Positions 1 to 11,572 of a DNA stretch of 64,000 nucleotides are shown here, piece by piece. The notes under the pieces are model-generated. The model had not been told where the DNA came from and searched no databases. It was given only the letters and a program-made list of their open reading frames with translations. This DNA is from Punica granatum. Taxonomy: Eukaryota; Streptophyta; Magnoliopsida; Myrtales; Lythraceae. Each line of letters begins with the position of its first letter. Position 1 is the first letter of the stretch. The position numbers and the translations under genes are program-made. The DNA lies in the NCBI RefSeq assembly GCF_007655135.1, contig NC_045130.1, positions 36,328,605 through 36,392,604 of the forward strand, read 5' to 3'.

Positions 1-2
1 TA

Positions 3-20
3 ACAAAATTTGCGATTTAA
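3..20 (+). pseudogene. Tail of exon Z at the window edge (unit 1 start)
   Basis: The first bases read, in the exon Z frame, Thr-Lys-Phe-Ala-Ile-stop and continue into the same downstream sequence that follows the exon Z copies ending at 14265 and 41180. This places the head of duplication unit 1 just outside the window. The rest of the exon cannot be seen. Gene family not recognised. Confidence 0.55.
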
Positions 21-2340
21 AAATCCAATTTTTTGCTATGTTCGATAGTGTTTCTGGATCAATTCGGGTCGAGATCCTGATACTGAGATGGTGAAATTTA
101 TTTCCCATCGAGAATTCGTTGATTGCTTCCACACCAGCGGTAGCTCATTCGATCAGTTATTTCACATGTGGTAAGACCCTAGGCTCACTATTCATTCACA
201 TGTACGTCACAATAGCCTTTCGTTTAATTTTTACGAAAAATTTGATTTCAGGTCATGATTGACACATCACCCAAAACAATTTACTATATAGTGTAATTTT
301 AAATTGATTATGATTAATCAAGATGTTCCATATTTAATATTCATTGTGAAACTATTTATGCTCATTTATTAACTATAAGAGTTTTTATTTCATTGTGTTA
401 GCTCATGAATATCTTTTATAATGAAAAAAAAAAGTACCGAATCACAATGCTCGAACTATGCAAATATGGACCAGAGAGAACCATTACTCTTGTAAGTTCT
501 TTATATATATACATATACACAGACCAAATAATTCAAGTGCAGTTATAATAACATCTCCTTTTGAAACACAAGTAGCTCAGACACTGTTTTGTTTTTGCAC
601 ATATATGGGATAAAAGACATTAATAACATTCCTATACAGTGGTCCATGATTGGTCCTTATTTTTAAGATAAAAATTCCTCAAGAACAATTGAGCAGTAAA
701 CCTGAAATATCAATATCGATGAGAGAAACAAAAACCATATACGGATCTCACTTTTCCTAAATCCAATGGCGTTGATCGATATCTCCTATCTCTAGAGCCA
801 CGTTGTATTGATGTGAATACTGGCACTTGACCATTACACAATGATCTTAGACCGATGGTGCTGCGGGGTTGAATACAGTGTAAACCGTTACAAGGACCGG
901 GTGAAACTAAATATATGTGCATTTTCCACGCGCAGCCAGCCATACTCCGTGCTGTATTATTTATTTGCGTTGGCATGTTCGTTTGGACCGATAGAAGGGC
1001 GCGAACGACGACAGCGACGAGTCTGGGGAAAGGCAATAAATGTGATAAAGGGAGGGGGATGCGTTCTCTGCCTCCTATTCGCAGGCAATTAAGCGAAATG
1101 GACAGCCCCGGCCAGTGGACTGCTCCATACAACCAACTCACTGTGTTGTGTGGCCTGGGACGGCTTGTGATCAGACTTGGCTTGCATTAAGGTATTAAGT
1201 GCATGAAAATTACTGCAAAACTTAAAAATATATATAGCTGAGGCTATATATCTATATATTCATAAAAAAAGAGGCTATATATCTATATATATGTGTGCCT
1301 GTACATATGGGTTAATTAAAGGAAATGAATTGAGTTTTTGAAGCTCATTTAATGATGGAGTAGACCTTGATGTAGCTATATAGAGCCTCCTCTAAATTAA
1401 CAAATAATGGAGGATTGATTGATTAATAATGTAGAATTACAGGGTGCATATATATAGCTAGTACTTACGGACTGTGCAAAATTTGTAGCTTCACGTGGTA
1501 AAACTTGCTCGGGTAATGTCCGTGTACTCATATTTGTTATTTTGTGACTTTTTTTTTTTGTTTTTCCGGTGAATGTGACAGGTTTTATCTGATTTCATGA
1601 TAATTTAATTGAGCAAAAACTAGCACCATTATTGCTTATTGATCTTACGTGACCAAACCAAGGTTGATATAACAAAGGGACCGTATCCTATCAAACTATA
1701 ATATGAACCGCCCTTTTTTTTTGGGACGTAAAGTGCCTCGAGGATTTTTTTTTTGAACAAAAGTTTTTTTTTATCACTTTAGATGCAAATTAACATGAAA
1801 CCATTTTATAGGAGATGTAATGGGGGGTTAATGCAGGGACTGATGGGGTATTTTCATTGGGCCCATCAGGCCCACTGGACTCGGGTCTAAGGTCCATTAA
1901 GTGCACAAGCAGTCGAAGGGACTTCTCAGGCCCAACTTCGTTGAGTACGAGATCATTCGTGATCTGCTCATATCTAATGGAAGTTGCGATATTATAATGT
2001 GATCAAGATAAACACTGTATAGGTAACCCGATTGATTAGTACTGACAGTAGTACTTAATCCATGTGCACTTAGTAACTTCACGTATTCTCCCATAACTTA
2101 GGGTCCAACTGTATTTCTGGAGTTCATGTAGCTCAGCATTTAAGACATACAATCCGGATCGAGTCTCGACCCTTAACAGTTTCTTAGCCAAATTATTTTT
2201 CACCTTCCATGAACTCTAAAGCAGGGACGATAAAATACTCCCAAGTATGGACTTTTGTCTAAAACATTTCACGAGCAGAAAAACAATTCATCAACAATCT
2301 AATCGAATCGTGTATGGGATTAAAGGTTGCAGTAATCCTC
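21..2340. other. Unit 1 intergenic segment between exon Z and the MYB relic
   Basis: No gene recognised. Bases 21-700 align by eye with 14266-14940 and 41181-41740. Bases 700-1190 align with 14930-15300 and 42905-43515. Short ORFs here are not preserved in the other copies: the 143-codon minus-strand frame at 710-1141 is broken or shortened in both paralogues. Bases 1230-1290 are a TA-rich simple tract. Bases 1826-1900 hold several GGGCCC/GGCCCA motifs, shared with 15297-15390 but missing from unit 3. Confidence 0.6.
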
Positions 2341-3358
2341 CTAGTACGAGGGCGACATGGAATAACAGCCAGGGCATGCCATGTCGTCGAAAGTTGTGTC
2401 CGCTATAAATGTTTCCGTCCAGAATCTTTCAGGAGACAACATGCGCATTCTTGTAGAAGATGCATCAAACTCCGAGCAACTTACGGGGGCATCAGTCGAT
2501 CCAGTCTCCGTGGTGGAAAACAATGTTCCTGGAGAGGAGGGTACTAAAGGCGGAATTGAATCTGATCCTGTCACCGAATTAGTTGCTGGACTCTCCGAAG
2601 ATACATAACCGTCGTGAATTACTGGTTCTCCTGAAGGTTCTCCCATATCTCGTTCGAAGGAAAGATGGGAGTTACGCGCATATTGAGAGGTGGAAACCGA
2701 GGAAGTTTGTTCTGGTACGGGGCGATTCTTGAGGTAAGGTGTGCCAGTGGTTCTTCACCTCATTGTCTGTTCGTCCAGGGAGGTGCGCTGCTATCGCCGA
2801 CCACCTACGATAAATAGAAGGCAAATTGGTACATATATACATGAGGCAACGATTCCTTGTTTTCGTGTTAAGTAGTCTCGAGTTTTCCTAGCTAGATAGT
2901 GAGCGTCTTACCTATTCCCAAGCGATCCATGCAGCCTGATGATGACTTCTTCTTCATCCTTGCTATAGTAGCCCCGTTTTACGCCAGGCCTCAGATAGTT
3001 CAGCTACCGAAGTCTGCAGCTCTTTCCACACCTCGATAAACCTGAATGCATGAGACCGATCCATCGGACTAGATTGAGGGGCGCCACGCTACACCTAATT
3101 AAGGTCTCAAATGTGTATGCATGGCCTTTTCTAGCATCTTCTTTTTTCGATGTGAATCTTGGTATCCGGAAATCCAATTGAACATTTTCTTGTATCTTCT
3201 TTATTATATGGATGAAATTAGTTACTTGCAAGTTTGGGAAGGAGGCGCTAGTTCCTACAGCGGTACTTGTTAACAAAATCGCTAAGCTTTATGTCTTCCT
3301 CGGGCGTCCACGTTCCCTTCTTCCGTCCATTTTCATCGCACCTAGGTGTCCTTGCCAT
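2341..3358 (-). pseudogene. R2R3-MYB transcription factor relic, copy 1 (nonsense and frameshift)
   Basis: This is a degenerate DNA-binding R2R3-MYB gene with the usual three exons. Exon 1 (3358-3226, 133 nt) starts at an ATG giving MARTPR and the R2 start GTWTPEED. Exon 2 (3041-2912, 130 nt) carries [11 protein letters not shown] of R2 and the start of R3. Exon 3 begins at 2804 with the R3 end and a serine-rich tail, stopping at 2341. The exon lengths and phases are the family standard. Two breaks are visible. The second tryptophan codon of R2 (TGG in copies 2 and 3) is TAG here. One extra base in exon 3 near 2737 shifts the frame relative to copy 2. The R3 style ([12 protein letters not shown]) resembles MYB13/14/15-like proteins, but subgroup placement is tentative. 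No functional protein is expected. Confidence 0.8.
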
Positions 3359-3523
3359 GTTCTGATGATCTCTCGCACACTTCACAATGCTTAAGGAACT
3401 GACAGATGATCGTTCACTCGATTATTTGATGAGTTATATATTTTGAAACGATTACTTCATGATGACCAAAAACCTCGTGCTTTATATAAACCTATAGTCG
3501 ATATATATATATATATATATATA

Positions 3524-3570
3524 TAGTACTAGACTTTTTTACCTGTGCGTTGCACGGATAATTTTTCCTA
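3524..3570 (-). repeat. Helitron-like 3' terminus (copy 1)
   Basis: Read on the minus strand, a short hairpin (ATCCGTGC...GCACAGGT) is followed by about ten bases and then CTAG next to T, the layout of a Helitron 3' end. Copies with varying hairpin decay lie near 16822, 26423 and 45140, always upstream of a MYB relic. No Rep/helicase coding sequence is visible, so this would be a non-autonomous element or a remnant. Confidence 0.4.
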
Positions 3571-5322
3571 ACGGAGATTTGTTGGACTTTTTTTTTATTA
3601 TATTATCTTGAGATATAAATGTCGTCAAACGTAGGACTTCTCTTTCATTGTACTAAGTCTCGAGTCTCCTTAATAACTTAAAAAAAATGTCGTCAAACGA
3701 ACTTATTAATCACGTTAATTTTTCTCTAGATAAGTTTTTGGAGAGGTCCCCGAGACCAACGGAACAACATGCGAGATAGTGCCAGCCAAGACAGATATAT
3801 CATTGCCCGACAATGACAATACGGCGTTATTCTAAGCAACTAATTAATCAAATTGACCAAATTAATTTAGTCCGTGTTGAACCAGAATCTTCAAGCATTC
3901 ACACATAGAACCATTGGGAAAATATCTTCACCACCAGAAATTGCAGGAATGATGTATTCCATTCTTGCATGAATGCACGAACACACATACGAATTAGTAT
4001 ATGGTTTAGTAGTTAGCTGAACTTTTAGCAGACGGGTAAGGCAATTTTAAATCTCATTGGAATTATCGAGTGAATGCTTGAACAAGAATCAATTCGAGCT
4101 AATAAATTGATAATACTCCATGATTGTACTGTAAAAGAAAATTGAAAGAAGACAAATAAAAGGAACTATATTATTCACCAAAAAAAGAGAACTATACGTA
4201 AAGCCCCAATAATAATTAATGACAAGTTTTTTTTTCGGTGTGAATCTTGTTATCCGAAAACTCAGTGGGTCTCGACTAATCCAATTGAGCCGAGTCGGCC
4301 CACTAGAAAGTAAAACTCTTCTAGCGTGAATTTTCTCTATCCACAAGACTTGAACCCGAAATCTTATTTAAGAGGAATAAGTCGCGAACCGCTTGAACTC
4401 ACTTTGCTTAAGTTTTGTTTTTTCTTCTCAAGGAGATTAATTTGTATAGTTTATTATCATTGCTTAAGTTTGCTCTGGTTTCTCAGCTGAAGAGTCTATA
4501 CCACCCCGATTTTCTAAGGAGACGACAGCAATGACTTGGCCCTATTTGGTTTTAGAATAATTATTTTTACTCACTCCACTTATCTTCAATTCAACAATAT
4601 AATTATTACTTTTATCTTTTTCATCAATTTTTTTTATCTACAATTTAATTCAATTTTTAATACTAATTTTTCAAAACTATTTATTACTTTTTTATTTTCT
4701 TCCTCTACTTATTAGTACAACCCAATTATATATACATAATTGGAATGGAATTGAGTTTAACATAATGTGCTTCGGAGGCCGTTTCCCTCGAAATGGGATC
4801 GTCAAAACTTTTTTTTTCAAAGTACTGATTTATCGCTTCTTCTGCCGCATCAATTAGCCTCATAAAACCGCTATATATAGGTAAAGGTAAACGATCTTTC
4901 ATCAGGAGCATCGGCCGATGATCTAATTAGTGCATTTTTCCATCAAACCTGGATCCAGGAAGCACAAATATTTACGTCCTAACATATCTCATCGACAACG
5001 TGCTTGGGCAAAACTCGACCGTTTGGCTTTCTGAAAGCATACCAATCTACCGTTAAAAGGATCAGAAAGGATGAAAGGACAAAAAGAGAGAATGTATAAC
5101 AAAAACTTCTACTAAACAGTGCATTTCGAGCCAATGTATAACCAAAATGGTAGAACTAAAAGTTCCACTTGATTTTTTGCCTGATGTATTGCAACGTTGA
5201 TATTTTTATTTTACTATCTTCTGAAATAAATGGTGACATCAAACTAGCAACGTTAGAATAAATGCATAAATGCATTCTTTTGACAAAGGAAAAGAAAAAA
5301 AACAAAAAAAAAGAAAGGAAAA
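3571..5322. other. Unit 1 AT-rich intergenic segment
   Basis: No gene recognised. Bases 3600-4500 are a shortened version of the AT-rich block at 27190-28140 and 45920-46740, and include the uninterrupted CGTTA site (3825-3829) into which the large copia element inserted in unit 2. Bases 4540-4720 resemble the AT-rich MITE-like repeat of 13405-13737. Bases 4850-4935 match 30424-30520. Bases 4940-5110 match the segment downstream of lectin kinase 2. Gene X and its flanks are missing from this unit. Confidence 0.55.
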
Positions 5323-7146
5323 TCAATCGAAATGCCCCCAGCTCATTCCTGCTTCCGTGTTGGAATTCATTGAAGTGGTGCTTTTGCTTTGAGAGGAAGC
5401 GGTCGAGGTATTGCTCTTTGCCTGCGAGCTCTGTCCCGACGAGGATGACTCCGTGAAGAAAACAATTTGTTCTTGATTATCGGCAAGCACTTGAAGCGAC
5501 CGTGGGACTCGAGGCATGTTGACATCCAAAACTCCCTCGAGGATCTGAACCACCTGTCCCATCGGAGGTCGATCACGCTCCTCGTCCTGCACGCACCAGC
5601 AGGCCACCCTGCACATCCGGGTCAGCTCCTCCATGTCAGCATCCCTCCCCAATCTCGGGTCCAAAAGCTCAAGGAGGTCACCTCCCTCAGTGAGCTTTTT
5701 GGCAGCCCATGTTGGAAAGAAATGCACTTTCCCATCACCAGATTGCTCAGAGTTTCTCCTCCCTGAGACAAACTCGAAAAGCATCATCCCGTAGCTGTAG
5801 ACGTCAGCCTTGGCAGTTATTGCCACCCCCGTGATCCATTCAGGAGCGAGGTAGCCCCGCGTCCCTCTCATGGTGGTGAGGACACGGCTGAATTCTCGGC
5901 CCATGAGCTTCGCGAGCCCAAAGTCAGCCACTTTCGGGCAGAATTCCGTATCCAGGAGGATGTTCTCTGGCTTTATGTCGCAATGTATGATGCAATCTCT
6001 ACACTTCTCATGGAGATACGTCAATCCTCTTGCAGTTCCAAGTGCAATTTGGTATCTCGTATTCCAATCTAGGATCTTCGACTCTTGGGAAAAGAGATGG
6101 GCGTCTATGGATCCATTTTGCATATAGTCATAAACCAATAATTTCTTGTTCCCTTCGGAGCAGAATCCTCGGAGCCTCACGAGATTCACATGTTGGATTG
6201 TCCCGATCGTGCTCACTTCTGTTCGGAACTGCTTCTCTCCTTGGCTCACACTCTCTAGCTTCTTGACAGCTACGATGGTTGAGTCGGGCAGAGTTCCCTT
6301 AAAGACTGAACCAAAACCTCCCCCACCCAACCTCTCTGAGAAGTTCTTCGTCGCCGCCTGCAGATCTCTGTACCCAAACGCCAACAACGAGCCCTCCGCA
6401 GACTTTGTCCGCCCACCCCTACTTCTCCACCTCCAAGCTCCTAGAAGGACAATCACCAATAGAGCAGCAACTGCCGCTGCTCCGACAGAGCCCGCAATAA
6501 TAACCGTATTATTTTTCTTAGGTGAGTCGGGAACCTCTGAAGCTGCTAGACGAAGATACAAGGTCTTTCCATTGCTGTCTCCCGGATTATATTGCTGCAC
6601 GTTGAAGAGATCCCCCATCCAAATTGAACATATGCTGCCTTCGTAAGCATAAGCCGTGCAATTGCAATTGTCTAAACAAGCTGCTTCACACTGCTTTTCG
6701 CTACCAACGTCGGGAGTCTGTGGATCACCAGGCGGGTTCATGTACGACAAGGTATGAAAACGATCTTTCTGCGAATTAACTGCTGTGTTGTTTCCACAGT
6801 TCAAATTGGTAGTTCTACTGCAGCCGCCAGACCTGTCGCTCAGGTTCCATTCATTGGGAGAGGTCTGAGTGAAACCGTGCAAGCACTGACAGAAGTTATC
6901 TGTGCTCTCACTGCAGACCCCGAAGGGCCCACAGAACCCATAAACCTCACACATCTGCCTGGGCTGTGACCAGAAAAGGTTCCACTGCTTGGTCCCTTCC
7001 AACCACGTCAATTGCTGGACCTGCCCGGAGAAATCCATGATAAACCTCGACAGGATCGAAGTGTTATCCACCGAGTACGTGAAGTAGCTCTCGTTTTCGT
7101 TGTCCACGTAGCTGAAGTTGTATATGTAGTTCCGCAACATCTCCGG
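5323..7146 (-). pseudogene. G-type lectin S-receptor-like kinase 1, 3' part (S-locus/PAN/TM/kinase)
   Basis: This is the downstream two thirds of a receptor kinase of the At2g19130-like type, cut from its lectin domain by the copia element at 7147-11572. Visible in order are the end of the S-locus glycoprotein region, a cysteine-rich PAN region, one hydrophobic membrane segment before a basic stop-transfer stretch, and a complete kinase domain with GGGGFGSVFKG, VAVKK, HCDIKPEN and DFGLAK. The HCD form marks a non-RD kinase. The frame stays open into the LTR but has no ATG there. The first in-frame ATG lies just inside the old gene, so any product would lack a signal peptide and lectin domain. 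The stop codon used by copy 3 (TAG) reads TGG here, adding five residues. Judged a pseudogene because of the interruption and a 37-bp frameshifting insertion beside it. Confidence 0.85.
7142..7146. repeat. Target-site duplication (TCCGG), left copy
   Basis: TCCGG directly precedes the left LTR at 7147 and recurs at 11573-11577 directly after the right LTR. A 5-bp duplication is normal for copia elements and fixes the element ends. Confidence 0.8.
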
Positions 7147-7360
7147 TGTTGCGACTGATGTACGATAGTAGAAGATAATATGAACGAAAAAGCAAAAGTG
7201 ACACACGGAATTGATTACCCAGTTCGTCAGTTATTCTGACTACGTCTGGGGGCGCCGCCAAGCCAGGTATATCACTATTTTGAGTTAGGGTTACAAGAGA
7301 TATAAACTGCTGTTTTAAAGTGAACAAACCCTAATTACATCCCCAATGGGCCGAATACAA
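7147..7360 (-). repeat. 3' LTR of TE1
   Basis: 214 bp, matching 11359-11572 except for one base noticed near 7320 (AAAGTG against AAAGGG). On the minus strand it runs into the truncated kinase reading frame, so read-through from LTR signals into the gene remnant is conceivable but unproven. Confidence 0.9.
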
Positions 7361-7454
7361 TATGGGAGACTGAACACGAATGTAATTATCTCTTCATCTT
7401 CATAGTCAACAAATAACCCATAAAAAATGACGGCGGCGCCAATCCTCGAACTCT

Positions 7455-10400
7455 TCAAGTTCCAAGGCCAGTTGAAGCCATGCATAGCTTCAACTTCTCT
7501 AAGGTCACAACCTTAGTTAACATGTCAGCAGGATTCTCGCTTCCACGTATCTTCATCAGTTGCAAAGTCTTCTTTTCCAAGATATGTCGAATGTAATGAT
7601 ACTTCAACTCAATGTGCTTCGTTCTTGAATGAAAAGCTGGATTCTTCGCTAAGAAAATAGCACTCTGACTGTCGCTGTAAAGAATACTGTTCTTCTGCTC
7701 TTTCCTCAGTTCACACAAGAAATTCTGCAGCCATATCATTTCTTTACTAGCCTCTGTCACTGCTATATACTCCGCTTCTGTAGTAGACAAAGCCACTGTC
7801 TTCTGCAACTTAGAAGCCCAAGAAACCGATGTACCACTGAAAGTAAACACGTATCCGGTTGTACTCTTCCTTTTATCAAGATCACCTGCTAAGTCAGCAT
7901 CAACATAACCATTCAAAACCATGTTCTTGCCTTCGAAACATAGAGCCCTCTCTGTGGTACCTCGCAAGTATCTGAAGATCCACTTTACTGCTTCCCAATG
8001 CTGCTTACCCGGATTACTCATATATCTGCTCACAACTCCCACTGCATGCGCAATATCTGGTCTAGTACACACCATAGCATACATAATACTTCCAACTGCT
8101 GAAGCGTAGGGAACTTTCTCCATATGAACACGCTCTGAATCACTTTTAGGTGAATCCTTCATTGACAGCTTAAAATGGCTACCCATAGGAGTACTCACTG
8201 GCTTTGCTGTATCCATACGGAATCTCTTCAAAACTTTTTCAATGTATTCAGCCTGTGAAAGGAACAGCTTTTCTGCCACTTTATCTCGATTAATCCTCAT
8301 ACCTAGGATCTGTTTAGCCTCTCCAAGATCCTTCATTTCAAACTGTTTGGACAATTGCTTCTTCAACTTATACACCTCTTGAGCACAAGAGCCTGCTATT
8401 AACATATCATCAACATATAATAGCAAAATGATAAAGCTATTGTCAAACCTCTTGAAGTAGCAACAATGATCAGCATTGCATCTGACAAACTCGATCTCAT
8501 GCATGAACCCATCAAACTTCATATACCACTGTCTCGGGGCTTGTTTCAATCCATACAAACTTTTCTGTAGCTTGCACACAAGCTCACTGCTACCTTCGGA
8601 CAAGTATCCTTCTGGTTGCTTCATATATATGTCTTCGTTAAGATCTCCATGAAGAAAGGCCGTTTTTACATCCATCTGCTCTAACAATAAATTCTCTGCA
8701 GCAACTATGCTCAAAACTAATATGATAGTTGTTAGCTTCACAATAGGAGAGAATATGTCTGTATAATCAATACCTTGTTTCTGCTGAAAACCCTTCACAA
8801 CCAACCTTGCCTTGTAACGCTTGCTTCCATCCGCCTCTTCTTTAATTCTGTAAACCCACTTGTTATGCAATGCTTTCTTACCTTTTGGAAGCTCAACCAG
8901 TTCCCAAGTGCTATTGGACATTAAAGAATTCATTTCATCTTCCATTGCAAGCTCCCACTTGCTCGAGTGCTCGCTCTGCATAGCTTCAGCATAACATTCT
9001 GGCTCACCACTATCAGTCAATAGAAGATAGTGTAAAGAGGGCGAGTACCTTTCTGGTGCGTGATGTTGTCTTTCTGATCTCCTCAACGGAACTACCGGTG
9101 TACTTGGTTCTGCCTCAACAACCTCCTGATCATTCTGAATTTTGCTAACACGTGAGTTTGGAATATCCAATTCAACAAACTAAGGGCTTTTAACCTGAGT
9201 ACCTGCACTATCAATGTCTGGTGCACCCGACCTGTCTTTGTACAGAACATGCTCATTAAATATGACATCTCGACTTCGAATTATTTTCCGATTCTGATCA
9301 TCCCAAAATCTATAACCAAATTCATCACCGCCATATCCAATAAAAGTACACTTCACAGATTTTGCATCCAATTTGCTTCTAGTAGTAGCATCAACATGAA
9401 CATACGAAACACAACCAAAAACTTTGAGAAATGATAGGTTTACCTCTTTACCACTCCATACCTCCTCTGGTATGTCGTTATCCAAAGGAACTGATGGTCC
9501 TCTATTAATTAAGAAAGCAGCAGTGTTAACTGCATCTGCCCAAAATGTCTTCGGTAACCCACACTTCAATCGCATGCACCTAGCACGTTCATTCAAGGTT
9601 CTGTTCATTCGTTCTGCAACCCCGTTCTGCTGAGGGGTTCCTCTAACAGTTTTCTCCATGCGAATGCCATTCACAGCACAGTACTCTTTGAACTCATCGA
9701 GCTCATATTCTCCACCATTATCAGATCTCAAACATTTCACCTTCAGGCCTGTTTCATTTTCTACCAAAGCTTTCCACTTTCTGAAAGTATCAAAAGCGTC
9801 AGATTTACGTTTAAGAAAATAAACCCATACCTTCCTCGTGGAGTCGTCAATGAAGGTCATGTAATATGATGCGCCACCAAGAGATGTGACCGGTGCTGGT
9901 CCCCATAAGTCACTATGTACCAGCTCCAATTTCTGCTTCTTCAAAGTTCTACCAATCTTCGAAAAACTGACTCTTTTCTGCTTCCCGAATACACAATCCT
10001 CGCATAATCCAAGCTCAACTGTTTTTAGACCTGGTAGTTTGCCCTTTGAACATAACTGTTTCATCCCCTTCTCACTCATGTGGCCAAGCCTGCAATGCCA
10101 CAAATCTGCATCGCTGTTTGCACTGGTGAGTGCAATGTTATCATGGTTGTTCACGGTCATGTATAGTGTACCCTCCTTCTTGCCTCGAGCCACCACCATG
10201 GCCCCTTTGATTATTTTCCAAGAACCAGAGCCAAACGACAAGTCATAACCCTCGTCATCCAGCTGCCCTACAGAAATCAGATTCCTCTTCAAACCAGGAA
10301 TGTGCCTCACACCACGCAACTGCCATACGAGTCCATTCGGTGTTTTGATTCGAACATCTCCCTTCCATGCGATCTCCAAAGGCTCATCATCAGCAAGATA

Positions 10401-11318
10401 GACCTTACCAAAATTTCCAGAAGAATAATTCTCCATAATATCGGCATTAGGGCAAGAATGAAACGATGCTCCAGAATCCAAAACCCACGATTCCAACGGA
10501 CTGCTGACACTCAAGATCAGTGCGTCACTAATCTCCTCTGTTGCCACGTTTGCAGAGTTGTCGTCTTTCCTTTCCTTTCTCGATGCCTTACACTGATTCT
10601 TGTAATGACCACGTTTTTTACAATTCCAGCACTCAATTGAACTTTTGTCTTGTCCTGACTTAGATTTACTTCTCGATTTCGATCTGCCTCGATGCGAATT
10701 CCCTGATTCTGATCTGCCTCTATTTTCTGTACTCAAAGCTGATCCTGAAGTTTTCCCTGATTCTTTTCTGCGAATTTCTTCACTAATTATCAGATCTCAA
10801 ACTTCATCAAACTTTAATTTTGCCTTCCCCGCTGAAGCACTGACAGCTGTGACCGTTCCGCTCCAACTTTCTGGTAGAGACGATAATAAAATTAGGGCTC
10901 TTACTTCGTCATCAAAATCGATAGCAACTGAGGTCAATTGAGCCGTTATCAAATTGAACTCATTCAGATGTTCGGCAACAGCAGTACTCTCCGACATCTT
11001 TAGGTTAAACAGCCGCCGCATCAGATGAACCTTGTTCGCTGCTGATGGCTTTTCGTACATATCGACTAAAACCTTCAGTATACCTTTGGTGGTTTTCTCC
11101 TTTGCTGTATGAAACGCCACGTTCCGTGACAGCGACAGACGAATCACACTCATCGCCTTCCTATCCAACACCTTCCATTCCGCTTCTGTCATCCCGATCG
11201 ACTTATCCTCTAGAGGTTGCGACAAATCTTTACCGTAAAGATAATCTTCGATCTGCATCCTCCAAAACCCGTAATCCGATCCATCGAACTTTTCGATCAT
11301 CAATTTTCCTCCGTCCAT
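7455..11318 (-). pseudogene. TE1 gag-pol polyprotein (two in-frame stops)
   Basis: One frame from an ATG at 11318 to the stop at 7455, 1288 codons. In order it shows a gag region; a zinc knuckle CWNCKKRGHYKNQC; an aspartic protease motif LDSGASFHSC; the integrase HCRLGH...CEDC finger and core, with LRSDNGGEY; reverse transcriptase with DVKTAFLHGDL and YVDDMLIAG; and an RNase H ending with STTEAEYIA. Two stop codons interrupt this single frame: TGA at 10797-10799 near the end of gag, and TAG at 9180-9182 between integrase and reverse transcriptase. Both are what a single C-to-T change would give. No other frameshift was seen. The element therefore looks defective but very young. Confidence 0.88.
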
Positions 11319-11346
11319 CGTAGATTGCTCCGATTCAAACCCGAGC

Positions 11347-11358
11347 TCTGATACCAAT
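11347..11358 (-). promoter_or_regulatory. TE1 primer-binding site
   Basis: On the minus strand the 5' LTR is followed by ATTGGTATCAGAGC, the usual copia site complementary to the 3' end of initiator tRNA-Met. It defines the element's direction. Confidence 0.8.
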
Positions 11359-11572
11359 TGTTGCGACTGATGTACGATAGTAGAAGATAATATGAACGAA
11401 AAAGCAAAAGTGACACACGGAATTGATTACCCAGTTCGTCAGTTATTCTGACTACGTCTGGGGGCGCCGCCAAGCCAGGTATATCACTATTTTGAGTTAG
11501 GGTTACAAGAGATATAAACTGCTGTTTTAAAGGGAACAAACCCTAATTACATCCCCAATGGGCCGAATACAA
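11359..11572 (-). repeat. 5' LTR of TE1
   Basis: 214 bp, almost identical to 7147-7360. It sits at the upstream end of the element in its own direction, beside the primer-binding site. Confidence 0.9.

Larger units (their letters stand above)
7147..11572 (-). mobile_element. Ty1/copia LTR retrotransposon TE1 (Tork/TNT1-like), inserted in lectin kinase 1
   Basis: A full-length, minus-oriented copia element of 4426 bp interrupting the receptor kinase. Two 214-bp LTRs (7147-7360 and 11359-11572) differ at one position that I noticed. A site complementary to initiator tRNA-Met lies next to the right-hand LTR, which is the 5' LTR. The internal region encodes gag, protease, integrase, reverse transcriptase and RNase H in the copia order. 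It is flanked by TCCGG duplications. Near-identical LTRs and a nearly open reading frame point to recent insertion, after the lectin kinase copies arose, since copies 2 and 3 have no insertion at this point. The lineage call rests on motif style only. Confidence 0.93.

Noticed and set aside
3004..3276. Minus-strand ORF spanning MYB intron 1 as a separate gene
   Set aside because: It is out of the MYB frame and composed of exon edges plus intron.
5467..6646. Plus-strand ORFs of 78-166 codons across the lectin kinase genes (also 37137-38313 and 53149-54328)
   Set aside because: They are antisense shadows of the kinase coding frame, recur at matching positions in all three copies, and have no independent features.
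5323..7206. A 627-residue kinase ORF apparently starting inside the TE1 LTR, suggesting a new LTR-kinase fusion gene
   Set aside because: The supposed start at 7204-7206 is GTG, not ATG. The first real in-frame ATG is in the old kinase gene, so no LTR-encoded N-terminus is supported.
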